DNA of 64,000 nt from Bordetella parapertussis. GTDB taxonomy: Bacteria; Pseudomonadota; Gammaproteobacteria; Burkholderiales; SG8-41. Each line of letters starts with the position of its first letter. Position 1 is the stretch's first letter. The translations under genes and the position numbers were made by a program. This document shows positions 46,369 through 53,726 of this stretch, in pieces. The notes beneath the pieces are model-generated. The model worked only from the letters and a program-made list of their open reading frames with translations. It ran no database searches and was not told the origin of the DNA. The stretch spans positions 1-64,000 of the forward strand of contig CAMATZ010000019.1 in the NCBI GenBank assembly GCA_945861275.1, read 5' to 3'.

Positions 46369-46926
46369 TCAATGGGCCGATTTCTGCTTGAGCGCGTTCA
46401 AATCGTTTACGCCCTGCAAGCTATACCCACCCATGGGCGAAACCGGCGGATTCCTGGCCATCGCAGCGTTGATGCCGTTGGTCAGATTACCGCCGCCGGC
46501 AGCCACGATGTTGCCACCGCCCGCCGCGACGATATTGCCGCCGCCCGCCGCGACGATGTTGGCCGGCAGGCTGATCGTGATGTTGCCGCCTTTCAGCATA
46601 CCGATCGCCAGTCCGTTATTGCTTTGCAGATTGAATGCATTGGTTCCCGCGGACGAATACTTGATCCTGGATAGATCCACGGTTGGAAACGGCGACGGTC
46701 CCGCACTGCGCACGTACTCCCTTAATTTATCCTTGTTGGCCCAGGTGCCATTGTTGTAGCGCTTGATGTTGCACTCGCCCGTTTCTCCGGAACCGTGCGG
46801 CGCTCGCTTGTACTCCTGTGTAACCAGCTCGGTAACCCACGGATCCCGGCAAGACTGCGCCTGTGCTCCCACTGCCGGTAACAGCATTGCCGCAGCCGCG
46901 GCGCTGAGAAAAATAATTCGCTTCAT
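46369..46926 (-). CDS. Exported protein with AAGGGNIV repeats, function unknown
   Basis: ATG 46926 follows GAGGAG. The 185-residue protein has a signal peptide (RIIFLSAAAAAMLLPAVGAQA) and two mature Cys (SCRDPW, GECNIKRY). It then has a perfect short tandem repeat, NIVAAGGGNIVAAGGGNIVA, ending in NLTNG. The repeat suggests a flexible or beta-roll surface segment. No family is recognised. A (TAA)n microsatellite (46938-46958) lies just upstream and might vary leader length. It ends 26 bp before the terminator at 46315-46343. Confidence 0.7.
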   Translation of the reverse strand: MKRIIFLSAAAAAMLLPAVGAQAQSCRDPWVTELVTQEYKRAPHGSGETGECNIKRYNNGTWANKDKLREYVRSAGPSPFPTVDLSRIKYSSAGTNAFNLQSNNGLAIGMLKGGNITISLPANIVAAGGGNIVAAGGGNIVAAGGGNLTNGINAAMARNPPVSPMGGYSLQGVNDLNALKQKSAH

Positions 46927-47155
46927 GTAGATCTCCTCGTAATAATAATAATAATAATGAAAAGCGGGGGGGCGATTCTAACACAAGGCACTCGCTACCT
47001 GCGCAGGCCAGGCAGCCCGTCGCATTTGCATGGCGCTCCAACTTGCAGCGCAGTGGCATCTATTGAATGCGATCGTTGCCTCCTTCGCCCAAGCGCGCCT
47101 CTGGGGTCTGGTGCCGAGCGTGATGCCGGTGGAGCGGCGGAAGGAGAACACGACG

Positions 47156-47199
47156 GGGTCAAGTCTTTTATTATCGTACGATAATGAAAGACTTGACCC
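47156..47199. repeat. REP-like 44-bp palindrome, copy 2
   Basis: GGGTCAAGTCTTT and AAAGACTTGACCC surround the same core TTATCGTACGATAA as copy 1, with one mismatch pair. It directly abuts the duplicated oxygenase fragment that starts near 47203. Confidence 0.75.
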
Positions 47200-47202
47200 T
47201 TT

Positions 47203-47430
47203 TGCGCACGGCGTGGTCGTCGATGGCCAGACCGACCGCTACTCGCTCGCCTACTTCCACAGCCCGAACCCGTACCGCGTGATCGAGGTGCTGCCCGCCT
47301 GCATAGCCGCGGACCGTCCGGCGAAATATGCGCCGGCGCTCTACGCCGATCTGGTGCTGGAATTCTTCCGCGCCAACTACGCCCACCAGCAAGGCCACGG
47401 CACGGCGGCGATGCCGAATCGCTACGCCCG
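47203..47430 (+). pseudogene. Duplicated C-terminal fragment of the 2OG-Fe(II) oxygenase
   Basis: The segment translates to HGVVVDGQTDRYSLAYFHSP and onward to GTAAMPNRYA. It is almost identical to the end of the oxygenase gene at 45251-45474, with only a few substitutions (ACIAADRPAKYAPA against SCIDADRPAKYTPA). It lacks the N-terminal three quarters and any start. Beyond NRY the reading diverges. It is a recent partial duplication, 2 kb from its parent. Confidence 0.88.
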
Positions 47431-47457
47431 AAGGCCCGTCGCTCTCACCCGCACAAA

Positions 47458-47550
47458 CTGTAGGGCGTCAATAAGCGTAGCGCATTGCGCCGAATGTGGT
47501 TGGCAACCGCGACATGCGGGGCAATGCCCTTCGGTTATTGCGCCCTACGC
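47458..47550. repeat. Inverted repeat GTAGGGCG-CAATAAGCG / ATTGCGCCCTAC
   Basis: GTAGGGCGTCAATAAGCG at about 47460 and TTATTGCGCCCTACGC at about 47543 form facing arms with ATTGCGCCGAATG inside. This is a common dispersed repeat type of proteobacteria. It lies between the oxygenase fragment and the end of the SulP gene. Confidence 0.6.
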
Positions 47551-47574
47551 GGACTGCAGAATGAAGCGCCGCAA

Positions 47575-49857
47575 CTACTCCAGCGCGCGCAGCGCACCGC
47601 TGGTAACGCGCAGGCGGGTGGCCAGCTCCCGGTTCAGATTGCGATAGAGCTTGATGCCCAGCTGCGGATGCTGCTGCATGATCTGAGTGAACTGGTCCGT
47701 GCCGAGTGTATACAGCACCACACGCTCACCCTTGGCAAAAGCATCGGCCGACCGCGAGGCACCGTCAATGATCGCCATTTCTCCGAAAAAAACGCCGGGC
47801 ATGAAAGTGGCCAGACGGCGGGCACGGTTCTCGTCGGGGAGTTGCACCTTGATGCTGACCGAGCCGCGAGCAATCAGGTACAGCCGGTCTCCAGCATCGC
47901 CTTCCTTGAACACCACATCTCCGTGCGCCAGCTCCAGCAGCGCCATCATCACGGCCATTTCGTCGGCATCGAAATCCGCCAATAAAGCCATATCCCGGAG
48001 CGCGAGTTCCGGCGCATCTTCGAAGCGCTCGCGATCCAGCAACCGGTCTTCGACCCATTCGAGCGCACGGTCGAGGTCTGGGAACCAATGCCCTGCATCG
48101 ACTACTGCGGCAACGCCCAGCACCTGCAGATAACGACCATGGCCTTCGTCACCCCGCAGATGGCTCAGCAGCACCTGCATCCTGCGTCGCGTGGCGGTAT
48201 GGCAGATCGTTTCGAGGGCACGCGCTCCGCTCGCATCGATCTCGGTCACCCGGCGAAAATCGAGAATGATGAAACGAACGTCGTCTGGCAGATTTTCGAC
48301 ACTCATCTGCAGACTGTCGGCTGTGCCAAAAAAGATCGAACCTTCAAGCTCGAAGATACGGATCTGTCGCCCCAGGAGACGCAGCATTTCGCGCTCCCCC
48401 GGGCCGCGCATTTTTAGTGAAGTGCGAATCGTGCCATCCAGCATGCGGCGCACCGGTGAGCCGCTCAGCTTGAAGAGCAGCATGAATATCGCAGCCGCGA
48501 TGCCGACCGCGAAAGCTGCCATCAGGTTGAACATCAACATCGACAGAGCGACACCCAGCACCACCGCCAGATTGAGTACGATTTCGCCGCGATCAGTGCG
48601 GTTCGCGGCCAGTCGCCGGACGAGGTCGCGCGACCAGTGGTCCACCAGCGTGAATGCGGTGTAGATGATGATTCCGGCAAGCGCCGCAACCGGCACCTGC
48701 GCTATCAGCGGCCCCAGCACAAACAAGGACAGCACCATGAACATCGCATGAAACATCGAGCAGCGCGGCGTCCTGCCTCCACTCAGGTAAGCGGCACGCG
48801 TATGCGTGCTGGTTACCGGCGGAATAACGCCAAATGCGGCGGCCAGCGCGGCGGCAGCGCCCTGCCCCTTGAGCAGCCGGTCACTGTTGTGGCGGCCGCG
48901 TGTTACCGAATCAACAATCACTGCAGCGAGCAAACCATCCACCGCGGCGACTGACGCCAGTAGCAATGCGCTGGGCAGTAAAAAAGCGACCCAGGTGCCG
49001 AAGTCGTCGCGTGCGGCCACATGCAGCATGGAAATCAGCTCGCGCGGCGCAAAATCCGGGATCGGCAATTCACCGACCAGCGGTCCGATGGCGCCCGGCT
49101 CGAACCCTGCAATCAGGAAATGCAGTCCCGTGCCGGCCAGCAAACCACAGAGCAACGCGGGCAATTTTCGGGTTACGCGTGGCGCAACAACAGCCACGGC
49201 AATGACGACAACGGCCACCAGCAGGCTTGCGGGACGGATCATGCCGGGATCTCCGGCCAGTTCGCGCAGCTTCACACTCGCATCAACACCCAGCACCGGA
49301 CCGATCTGCGAAACGAGCATCAGGATGGCGATGCCGTTCATGAAGCCCGCAATGACCTGATAGGGCACAAACTTGATCGCCCGACCCAGATGCAGCACGC
49401 CAAATCCCAGCTGCAGCAGGCCGGAAAGAAACACGGCAATGAAAGCCAGCGTGAGCACCTGCGGCACGTCAGGCCCCTGCGGTGTCTGCAGCAGCGGGTG
49501 TGCCATCAGGGTAGCGAGGATGCCGGCAAAAATCCCGACCACTGATGTTCGAGCACCCATGATGATGCAGGTGCTGGCGGGAATCACGCCGGATATCAGG
49601 GAGCCGATGGCACACGACAGCAGACCGGCAACCACGCCGACCGGAGCCCAGGCCGGCCCGAGCGCGGCAAACGCCAGCAGTCCCAGGCCCATGGCATTGG
49701 GAATTGCAGCCAGTGTGGCAATAAATCCACCGGAAAGATCGCCGAAAATACCTTGCCGCGTTTCCGTGCCTGATGCGCCGTGCGCTCCGGCTGCGGCTTC
49801 ATTCTTGTATGAAGACAAATTTCCCCATTCCCTCAGAGTATTGGGGTCAGACACCAA
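47575..49857 (-). CDS. SulP anion permease fused to STAS and cyclic-nucleotide-binding domains
   Basis: The 760-residue protein has a SulP transport domain (about 35-440; GDLSGGFIATLAAIPNAMGL, ISGVIPASTCIIMGA, FGVIPPVTSTHTRAAYLSGG). A STAS domain follows (about 480-590; FGTADSLQM, FIILDFRRVTEIDASGARAL), then a cNMP-binding domain (about 640-750; DVVFKEGDAGDRLYLIARGS, FFGEMAIIDGASRSADAFA). It should move sulfate, bicarbonate or a dicarboxylate, with gating possibly set by a cyclic nucleotide. The start is uncertain: TTG 49857 lies in a REP-like GGTGTCTGACCCCAAT hairpin, and TTG 49818 behind GGGGAAA is an alternative. Confidence 0.9.
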   Translation of the reverse strand: MVSDPNTLREWGNLSSYKNEAAAGAHGASGTETRQGIFGDLSGGFIATLAAIPNAMGLGLLAFAALGPAWAPVGVVAGLLSCAIGSLISGVIPASTCIIMGARTSVVGIFAGILATLMAHPLLQTPQGPDVPQVLTLAFIAVFLSGLLQLGFGVLHLGRAIKFVPYQVIAGFMNGIAILMLVSQIGPVLGVDASVKLRELAGDPGMIRPASLLVAVVVIAVAVVAPRVTRKLPALLCGLLAGTGLHFLIAGFEPGAIGPLVGELPIPDFAPRELISMLHVAARDDFGTWVAFLLPSALLLASVAAVDGLLAAVIVDSVTRGRHNSDRLLKGQGAAAALAAAFGVIPPVTSTHTRAAYLSGGRTPRCSMFHAMFMVLSLFVLGPLIAQVPVAALAGIIIYTAFTLVDHWSRDLVRRLAANRTDRGEIVLNLAVVLGVALSMLMFNLMAAFAVGIAAAIFMLLFKLSGSPVRRMLDGTIRTSLKMRGPGEREMLRLLGRQIRIFELEGSIFFGTADSLQMSVENLPDDVRFIILDFRRVTEIDASGARALETICHTATRRRMQVLLSHLRGDEGHGRYLQVLGVAAVVDAGHWFPDLDRALEWVEDRLLDRERFEDAPELALRDMALLADFDADEMAVMMALLELAHGDVVFKEGDAGDRLYLIARGSVSIKVQLPDENRARRLATFMPGVFFGEMAIIDGASRSADAFAKGERVVLYTLGTDQFTQIMQQHPQLGIKLYRNLNRELATRLRVTSGALRALE

Positions 49858-49995
49858 TACATCGTAAGCATTTATTTTTATTGATATTTTTTCAAACGGC
49901 CATTCGGCAGAGCAGATAGGCCTTGACTATTGCCTGTCCCGTCAATTTTCCAACGATCCGACCCACGCAGGACGGCAGTTGACCAATAGTCAAGG
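49838..49995. promoter_or_regulatory. SulP upstream region with a perfect 12-bp inverted pair
   Basis: CCTTGACTATTG (49921-49932) and its exact complement CAATAGTCAAGG (49984-49995) are 51 bp apart. A short hairpin GTATTGG/CCAATAC (49838-49860) covers the apparent start. An AT-rich patch (49862-49892) lies between. The inverted pair could be two sites for one dimeric regulator. The rest of the 230-bp gap up to 50086 shows nothing else. Confidence 0.45.
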
Positions 49996-50086
49996 GTGAC
50001 TCTATCGCATCGTGTGAATCAGATTATAACGCCGCACTTGCCCGCGGCCGATCGGAAAGTCGCGGGCCGAAAAAGCGCTCGGACTA

Positions 50087-51832
50087 CTATATCGGCGTCA
50101 CCCGTGCATGCAGGATTGCCGTACGCCCGCTGCGCACGGCCTTCACGCAGCGGGCAAGCGCCGCGGAAACCTCGTCCGGATCGTTGATCTTTTCACCATA
50201 GGCGCCAAACGCCTCGGCTATTTTGCTGAAGTCCACGTCCGGCAGCAGGTTCGACTCAAATTCGTTTGCGGCGACTGCTTCGCCTTGCGGGAATACACGT
50301 TGCGTCGACGCTTTCACCGCGCCCCAGCCCGTATTGTCCAGCACGACGATGAGGATCGGCAGCCGGTATTGCTGGGAAGCGGAAAACACCGAACTCGGAT
50401 TGCCGAAATAGAAACCGCCGTCGCCCACCACCTGCACCATCATGCGCTCCGGCGCCGCGAGCTTAGCGCCGAGCGCGAATCCACCGGACCAACCGAGTCC
50501 TCCGCCCGCCGAGCGCATCATGGTGTTGGCAGCCGGACGCGTGATCTGCAGCGCGACTGCACCGGCATTGCGGATGCCCTCGTTGAAGACGACGTCGTTT
50601 GCATCGAGCACCTTGTTGAGCTCGGCCATCAGAAAGTGCGGATTGATTTCGTTCTGCCTGCCCTTGTCGGCGCGGAGCTTGGCGGCGCGCTCGATGAACG
50701 CGGCGTGTTCCGCTTTGAGTTGCGCAACGCGGGCGGCAGCCTTGTGCCGGAATGCCGGCGTGGCTTTCCTGTTGATCACTTCAATAAGCTGCGTAAGGAT
50801 ATGACCGCTGTCGCCCTGCATACGCAGATTGCCCGGAAACGTCCACATCGGCGATGCCGGCTTGAGAATGTCGATGTCGATGTGCGCCCAGAACGAATTG
50901 GCCTTCGGCTGCACGTCGGTCGGAAACCACGGAACGTCGATATCGACGAGGATCCCCAGGTCGGCCTTCGGCATTTGTCTATCCAGCGTGTAGCCGACGA
51001 AGCATGGCAGCGTATTGGGGATGTTGCTGCTGGCGTTCGCCTCGATGATGGCAATGCCGGCGAGTTCGGACAGTTCCGCGATCGCCTGCACCGCGCGCGG
51101 ATTGCGCCCCGCGTAGGCTGTGATCAAAATCGGATCGTCGGCATTGATGATGCGGTCCGCGAGCGCGCCGACGAGTTTCGGATCGGCCTGGCCGCCCTGC
51201 GTCGCTCCGTACTGATCAGCGGCGAAATGACGCACTTTGTCGACTCTCCAATGTTGCGTAAGCGTCTCGCGCTGCATCATCAGATACACCGGACCGGCAG
51301 GTTCGCTCTGCATAATGGAATGCGCGCGCCGCAGTGCCTCCTTCACCACGACGCCCGAAGGCAGTGTCCATTCCCATTTCAGATAGGGGCGCACCAGGCT
51401 CGCCTGGTCGAAGGGTTCCTGCACGAAATGCACATAGGTGTCGCGCGAGCCGACCAGTTCGTTGCCGGTACTGTAGGGCGCCTTGCCCGCCATCAGCAGC
51501 ACCGGCAGCCGCGTGCGGAAAAGATTGTGCATAGCGTTGGAGGAATTCGCCGTGCCGACGTCGACGTGCACCAGCACACCCTGGCCGCGCCCGGTCATGA
51601 AAGCGAAGCCGCCCGCCATATGGGCAGCGGTGTTCTCATGCGGGCAACGGATGACCTTCGGCAGCTTCTCGCCGAGACTCTTCTTGTGCGCCATTTCCTC
51701 GATGATCGGCGCGTGGTCGGTACCGAAATTACAGAACAGATACTCGATCCCGATCTCGTTGAGGCCTTCAAGAAAGTAATACGCAGTGGAGAATTCCGTT
51801 TCGTTGCTGGTTTGGCGGGCGGGCTGCTGCAT
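50087..51832 (-). CDS. ThDP-dependent decarboxylase/synthase (acetolactate-synthase-like)
   Basis: ATG 51832 (MQQPARQTSNETEF) is preferred. The upstream GTG at 51862 lies in the leader of the promoter cassette. The 581-residue enzyme has the PYR domain with the catalytic Glu in IRCPHENTAAHMAGGFAFM, a middle domain (about 210-340) and the PP domain with MVQVVGDGGFYFGNPSS and a ThDP/Mg Asn region in VLDNTGWGAV. It forms a different subgroup from the enzyme at 3265-4812. A 2-keto acid substrate is expected. Two head-to-head promoter cassettes separate it from the AtzH-like gene. Confidence 0.85.
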   Translation of the reverse strand: MQQPARQTSNETEFSTAYYFLEGLNEIGIEYLFCNFGTDHAPIIEEMAHKKSLGEKLPKVIRCPHENTAAHMAGGFAFMTGRGQGVLVHVDVGTANSSNAMHNLFRTRLPVLLMAGKAPYSTGNELVGSRDTYVHFVQEPFDQASLVRPYLKWEWTLPSGVVVKEALRRAHSIMQSEPAGPVYLMMQRETLTQHWRVDKVRHFAADQYGATQGGQADPKLVGALADRIINADDPILITAYAGRNPRAVQAIAELSELAGIAIIEANASSNIPNTLPCFVGYTLDRQMPKADLGILVDIDVPWFPTDVQPKANSFWAHIDIDILKPASPMWTFPGNLRMQGDSGHILTQLIEVINRKATPAFRHKAAARVAQLKAEHAAFIERAAKLRADKGRQNEINPHFLMAELNKVLDANDVVFNEGIRNAGAVALQITRPAANTMMRSAGGGLGWSGGFALGAKLAAPERMMVQVVGDGGFYFGNPSSVFSASQQYRLPILIVVLDNTGWGAVKASTQRVFPQGEAVAANEFESNLLPDVDFSKIAEAFGAYGEKINDPDEVSAALARCVKAVRSGRTAILHARVTPI

Positions 51833-51851
51833 GTTTGCACCGGGAGTAGGA

Positions 51852-51930
51852 GTTTTAAACACAATTTTTCACCAGTCAGCAATCTATGTCGCGACGGGCT
51901 AACAGTCAACCGCGTGAATTTTCACTGAAA
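51852..51930 (-). promoter_or_regulatory. Promoter cassette, copy B (ThDP enzyme)
   Basis: Minus-strand TTGACT (51904-51909), 17-nt spacer, TAGATT (51881-51886), then leader GCTGACTGGTGAAAAATTGT and GTTTAAA. It is nearly identical to copies C and D from the -35 box through the leader end. The ThDP gene starts 50 bp after the -10 box. Confidence 0.8.
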
Positions 51931-51995
51931 ATTCGTGCGATTGACTACGCGTCGGGTGGTAGATACAGTTCCAGTAAGTGAAAAAGAGTGTTTAA
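51915..51995 (+). promoter_or_regulatory. Promoter cassette, copy B' (AtzH-like gene)
   Basis: Plus-strand TTGACT (51941-51946), 17-nt spacer, TACAGT (51964-51969), then a leader AAGTGAAAAAGAGTGTTTAA. It aligns with copies B-D without gaps over the 32 nt after the -10 box. It shares the upstream GAAAATTC-GCG element with copy B, so the two promoters stand back to back around a palindrome centred near 51925. Confidence 0.7.
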
Positions 51996-52024
51996 ATTTC
52001 CCATTCACCGATGGAGGCCGCTTG

Positions 52025-52429
52025 ATGAGTGATCTGACACCCAATCTTCCGGAGGTCGTCGCCGAGGTGCGCGACCTGTTCGAGCGCTACGAGCAGGCGC
52101 TGATCGACAAGAACGTCGCTGTGCTCGACACGACCTTCTGGGACAGCCCGCACACGATCCGCTACGCCCTCCACGAGAACGGTTACGGCTTCAACGAGAT
52201 CCACGGCCATCGTGTCGCGCGTCCGCCGGGTCCGGGTACCAAGGAGAAGCGGATTCGCCTCGAGATCCTCACGCTCGGCCGCGATCTCGCCACCGTGAAC
52301 CTCGAATACAAATTGCGCGGTCGCGAGTTGATCGGCCGGCAGAGCCAGACGTGGGTGCGGTTCCCCGCCGCCGGGTGGAAGGTGATCGCCGCGCACGTCT
52401 CCGCCATGAGCGACGCACCGCTGTGGTAG
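52025..52429 (+). CDS. AtzH/HpxZ-like NTF2-fold protein (DUF3225)
   Basis: ATG 52025 sits 6 bp after GGAGG. The 134-residue single-domain protein has EVVAEVRDLFERYEQALIDK, TTFWDSPHTIRYALHENGYG, the RPPGPGTKEKRIRLEI segment, IGRQSQTWVRF and GWKVIAAHVS. This is the AtzH/HpxZ pattern, an NTF2/SnoaL-like fold linked to amidase complexes (AtzE/AtzG) and oxalurate catabolism (HpxZ). No amidase gene follows; downstream only a 30-codon stub remains. It is driven by promoter cassette copy B'. Confidence 0.82.
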   Translation: MSDLTPNLPEVVAEVRDLFERYEQALIDKNVAVLDTTFWDSPHTIRYALHENGYGFNEIHGHRVARPPGPGTKEKRIRLEILTLGRDLATVNLEYKLRGRELIGRQSQTWVRFPAAGWKVIAAHVSAMSDAPLW

Positions 52430-52438
52430 AGGAGAGTC

Positions 52439-52531
52439 ATGACAACGACAGACGAAGTCCTTTATGCAGACGACCGGCAGTTCGACGCGATCCAGAAAGC
52501 GACTGGGCCCAGAGTCAGCCAGGAACCTTGA
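52439..52531 (+). pseudogene. 30-codon stub with strong ribosome-binding site
   Basis: ATG 52439 follows GAGGAG 9 bp after the AtzH-like stop. The product MTTTDEVLYADDRQFDAIQK then ATGPRVSQEP ends at TGA 52531. The well-placed start in operon position suggests the 5' end of a gene whose body was lost, perhaps the amidase partner expected after an AtzH-like gene. The sequence is too short to name. Confidence 0.4.
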
Positions 52532-52565
52532 TTTCAGCCGGCACTGGCACCTCTGCGTGCAGGTC

Positions 52566-52715
52566 TCACGACCAACGAGCGGTATCTCGCCGATCGGTGG
52601 CGGTCAGCAGGGTCGCCGTGGACACCACGGTCCAGTCGCACAGTTCGTAGCGACGGTTCAGCTTGTCGCGCACCTGCGCCTCAGCCTTGGCATTGAACTC
52701 CACCTCTTGTGCCAT
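52566..52715 (-). pseudogene. Small 49-residue frame, possible gene relic
   Basis: Minus-strand ATG 52715 gives MAQEVEFNAKAEAQVRDKLN, then RRYELCDWTVVSTATLLTAT. The composition is protein-like with acidic and basic helices, but it stops early and no family is recognised. It diverges from vapB. It may be a fragment of a gene cut by the VapBC insertion, or noise. Confidence 0.25.
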
Positions 52716-52733
52716 TGCTTGCAGCGCCCGAAT

Positions 52734-52755
52734 GATACATACTTTAGATACATAT
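52734..52755. promoter_or_regulatory. Direct repeats upstream of vapB (possible operator)
   Basis: GATACATAC (52734-52742) and GATACATAT (52747-52755) are direct repeats 13 bp apart in an AT-rich region, 17 bp before ATG 52772. They are placed where VapB/VapC autoregulation sites and the -10 region would be expected. Confidence 0.5.
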
Positions 52756-52771
52756 CCTCTAAGAGTAGACC

Positions 52772-53038
52772 ATGAGCCTCACTGATAGTGTTCCCGATGT
52801 CGCCAAGGTTTTCACTACGGGCCGCAGCCAAGCCGTACGCCTGCCCAAGGCCTATCGCTTTGACACCAGCGAAGTGCTAATCGAGCGCCAGGGCGATGCC
52901 GTCATTTTGCGCCCCAAGCCCGTCGACAAACAGGCTTGGCGCGCCAGGATGGAGGCCGTGGTGAGCCGCTTTCAGGGGATGCCCATAAACATCAAACGCG
53001 AACGCGGTAGCGTCAAGCCACCGCTGAAGCTCGATTGA
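52772..53038 (+). CDS. vapB: VapB-type antitoxin (AbrB/MazE fold)
   Basis: The 88-residue protein has the swapped-hairpin DNA-binding signature AKVFTTGRSQAVRLPKAYRF followed by VLIERQGDAVILRPKP. The C-terminal tail (WRARMEAVVSRFQGMP...) should wrap the toxin. It lies 9 bp upstream of vapC. It neutralises VapC and represses its own promoter. Confidence 0.93.
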   Translation: MSLTDSVPDVAKVFTTGRSQAVRLPKAYRFDTSEVLIERQGDAVILRPKPVDKQAWRARMEAVVSRFQGMPINIKRERGSVKPPLKLD

Positions 53039-53047
53039 ATTTCCAGC

Positions 53048-53443
53048 ATGTACTTGCTCGATACCAACATCTGCGCCTATTTCATCAGCGGCAAATATCC
53101 CCGGGTGACCAAGCGTTTTTACGCTTGTGAGCCGAATGAAATTTGCATCTCCAGCATCACGGCGGCGGAGTTGGCCTATGGCGTTGAGAATAGCGCACGC
53201 GCGGCGGCGAACCGGGTCAACCTGGAGGATTTCTTGAGGCTGGTGCAAGTATTGCCGTGGGACAAAAACGCCATGTGGCACTACGCCCGGCAGAAGACTC
53301 GTTTGTGGAAGGCAGGGACAAAGATCAGTGAACTCGATTTGCTGCTGGGCAGTCAGGCGCTTGCGCTTGAAGCCGCCTTCGTTACCAACAACACGCGTGA
53401 GTTCAAGCGGCTTCAGGGGCTGCGCTTGGAGAACTGGGTGTAG
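53048..53443 (+). CDS. vapC: VapC PIN-domain ribonuclease toxin
   Basis: The 131-residue PIN-domain protein has the acidic residues expected of an active RNase: Asp in MYLLDTNICAYFI, Glu in ISSITAAELAYGVE, Asp in KISELDLLLGSQAL and the closing VTNNTREFKRLQGLRLENW. VapC toxins cut tRNA or rRNA when released from VapB. The pair is complete and has a separate, AT-rich promoter, so it was probably acquired as a unit. Confidence 0.95.
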   Translation: MYLLDTNICAYFISGKYPRVTKRFYACEPNEICISSITAAELAYGVENSARAAANRVNLEDFLRLVQVLPWDKNAMWHYARQKTRLWKAGTKISELDLLLGSQALALEAAFVTNNTREFKRLQGLRLENWV

Positions 53444-53477
53444 TTTTTCTGAGGCATTGAAGAATGATCGAAAAAGG

Positions 53478-53635
53478 GTACCTATTCAGCCTGAGTGCTA
53501 AATCAACTTCTTTCCCTCACCCCTGGCCCCTCTCCCGGAGGGAGAGGGGAACAAACCCTCGCCCTCCGGGAGAGGGTGGCGCGCAGCGCCGGGTGAGGGA
53601 GGATTTTGACTTTTCGTTCACTCTGAATAGAGACG
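53478..53635. repeat. Dispersed about 150-bp palindromic repeat, copy 1
   Basis: The core is CCCTCACCCCTGGCCCCTCT and CCGGAGGGAGAGGGG, facing CTCCGGGAGAGGGTGGCG and GGGTGAGGGAGG. The outer parts are CTATTCAG and CTGAATAG. An inverted copy lies at 63615-63800. These stem-rich CTCACCC repeats are common in xanthomonads and betaproteobacteria. The 280 bp between vapC and the PcaD-like gene hold only this. Confidence 0.7.
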
Positions 53636-53726
53636 AAAAAGGCAACACAGCATTCGCGTTAATGACCAGTGGCGAATCTGTTTTGTGTGGACGAAATCCG
53701 GACCCGATGCTGCATGGATTGGCAGT

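Noticed and set aside
50108-51928. 606-codon open frame on the plus strand opposite the ThDP enzyme
   Set aside because: It is antisense to a clear enzyme, has a basic, Arg/His-rich composition without family motifs, and is explained by GC-rich codon use of the real gene.
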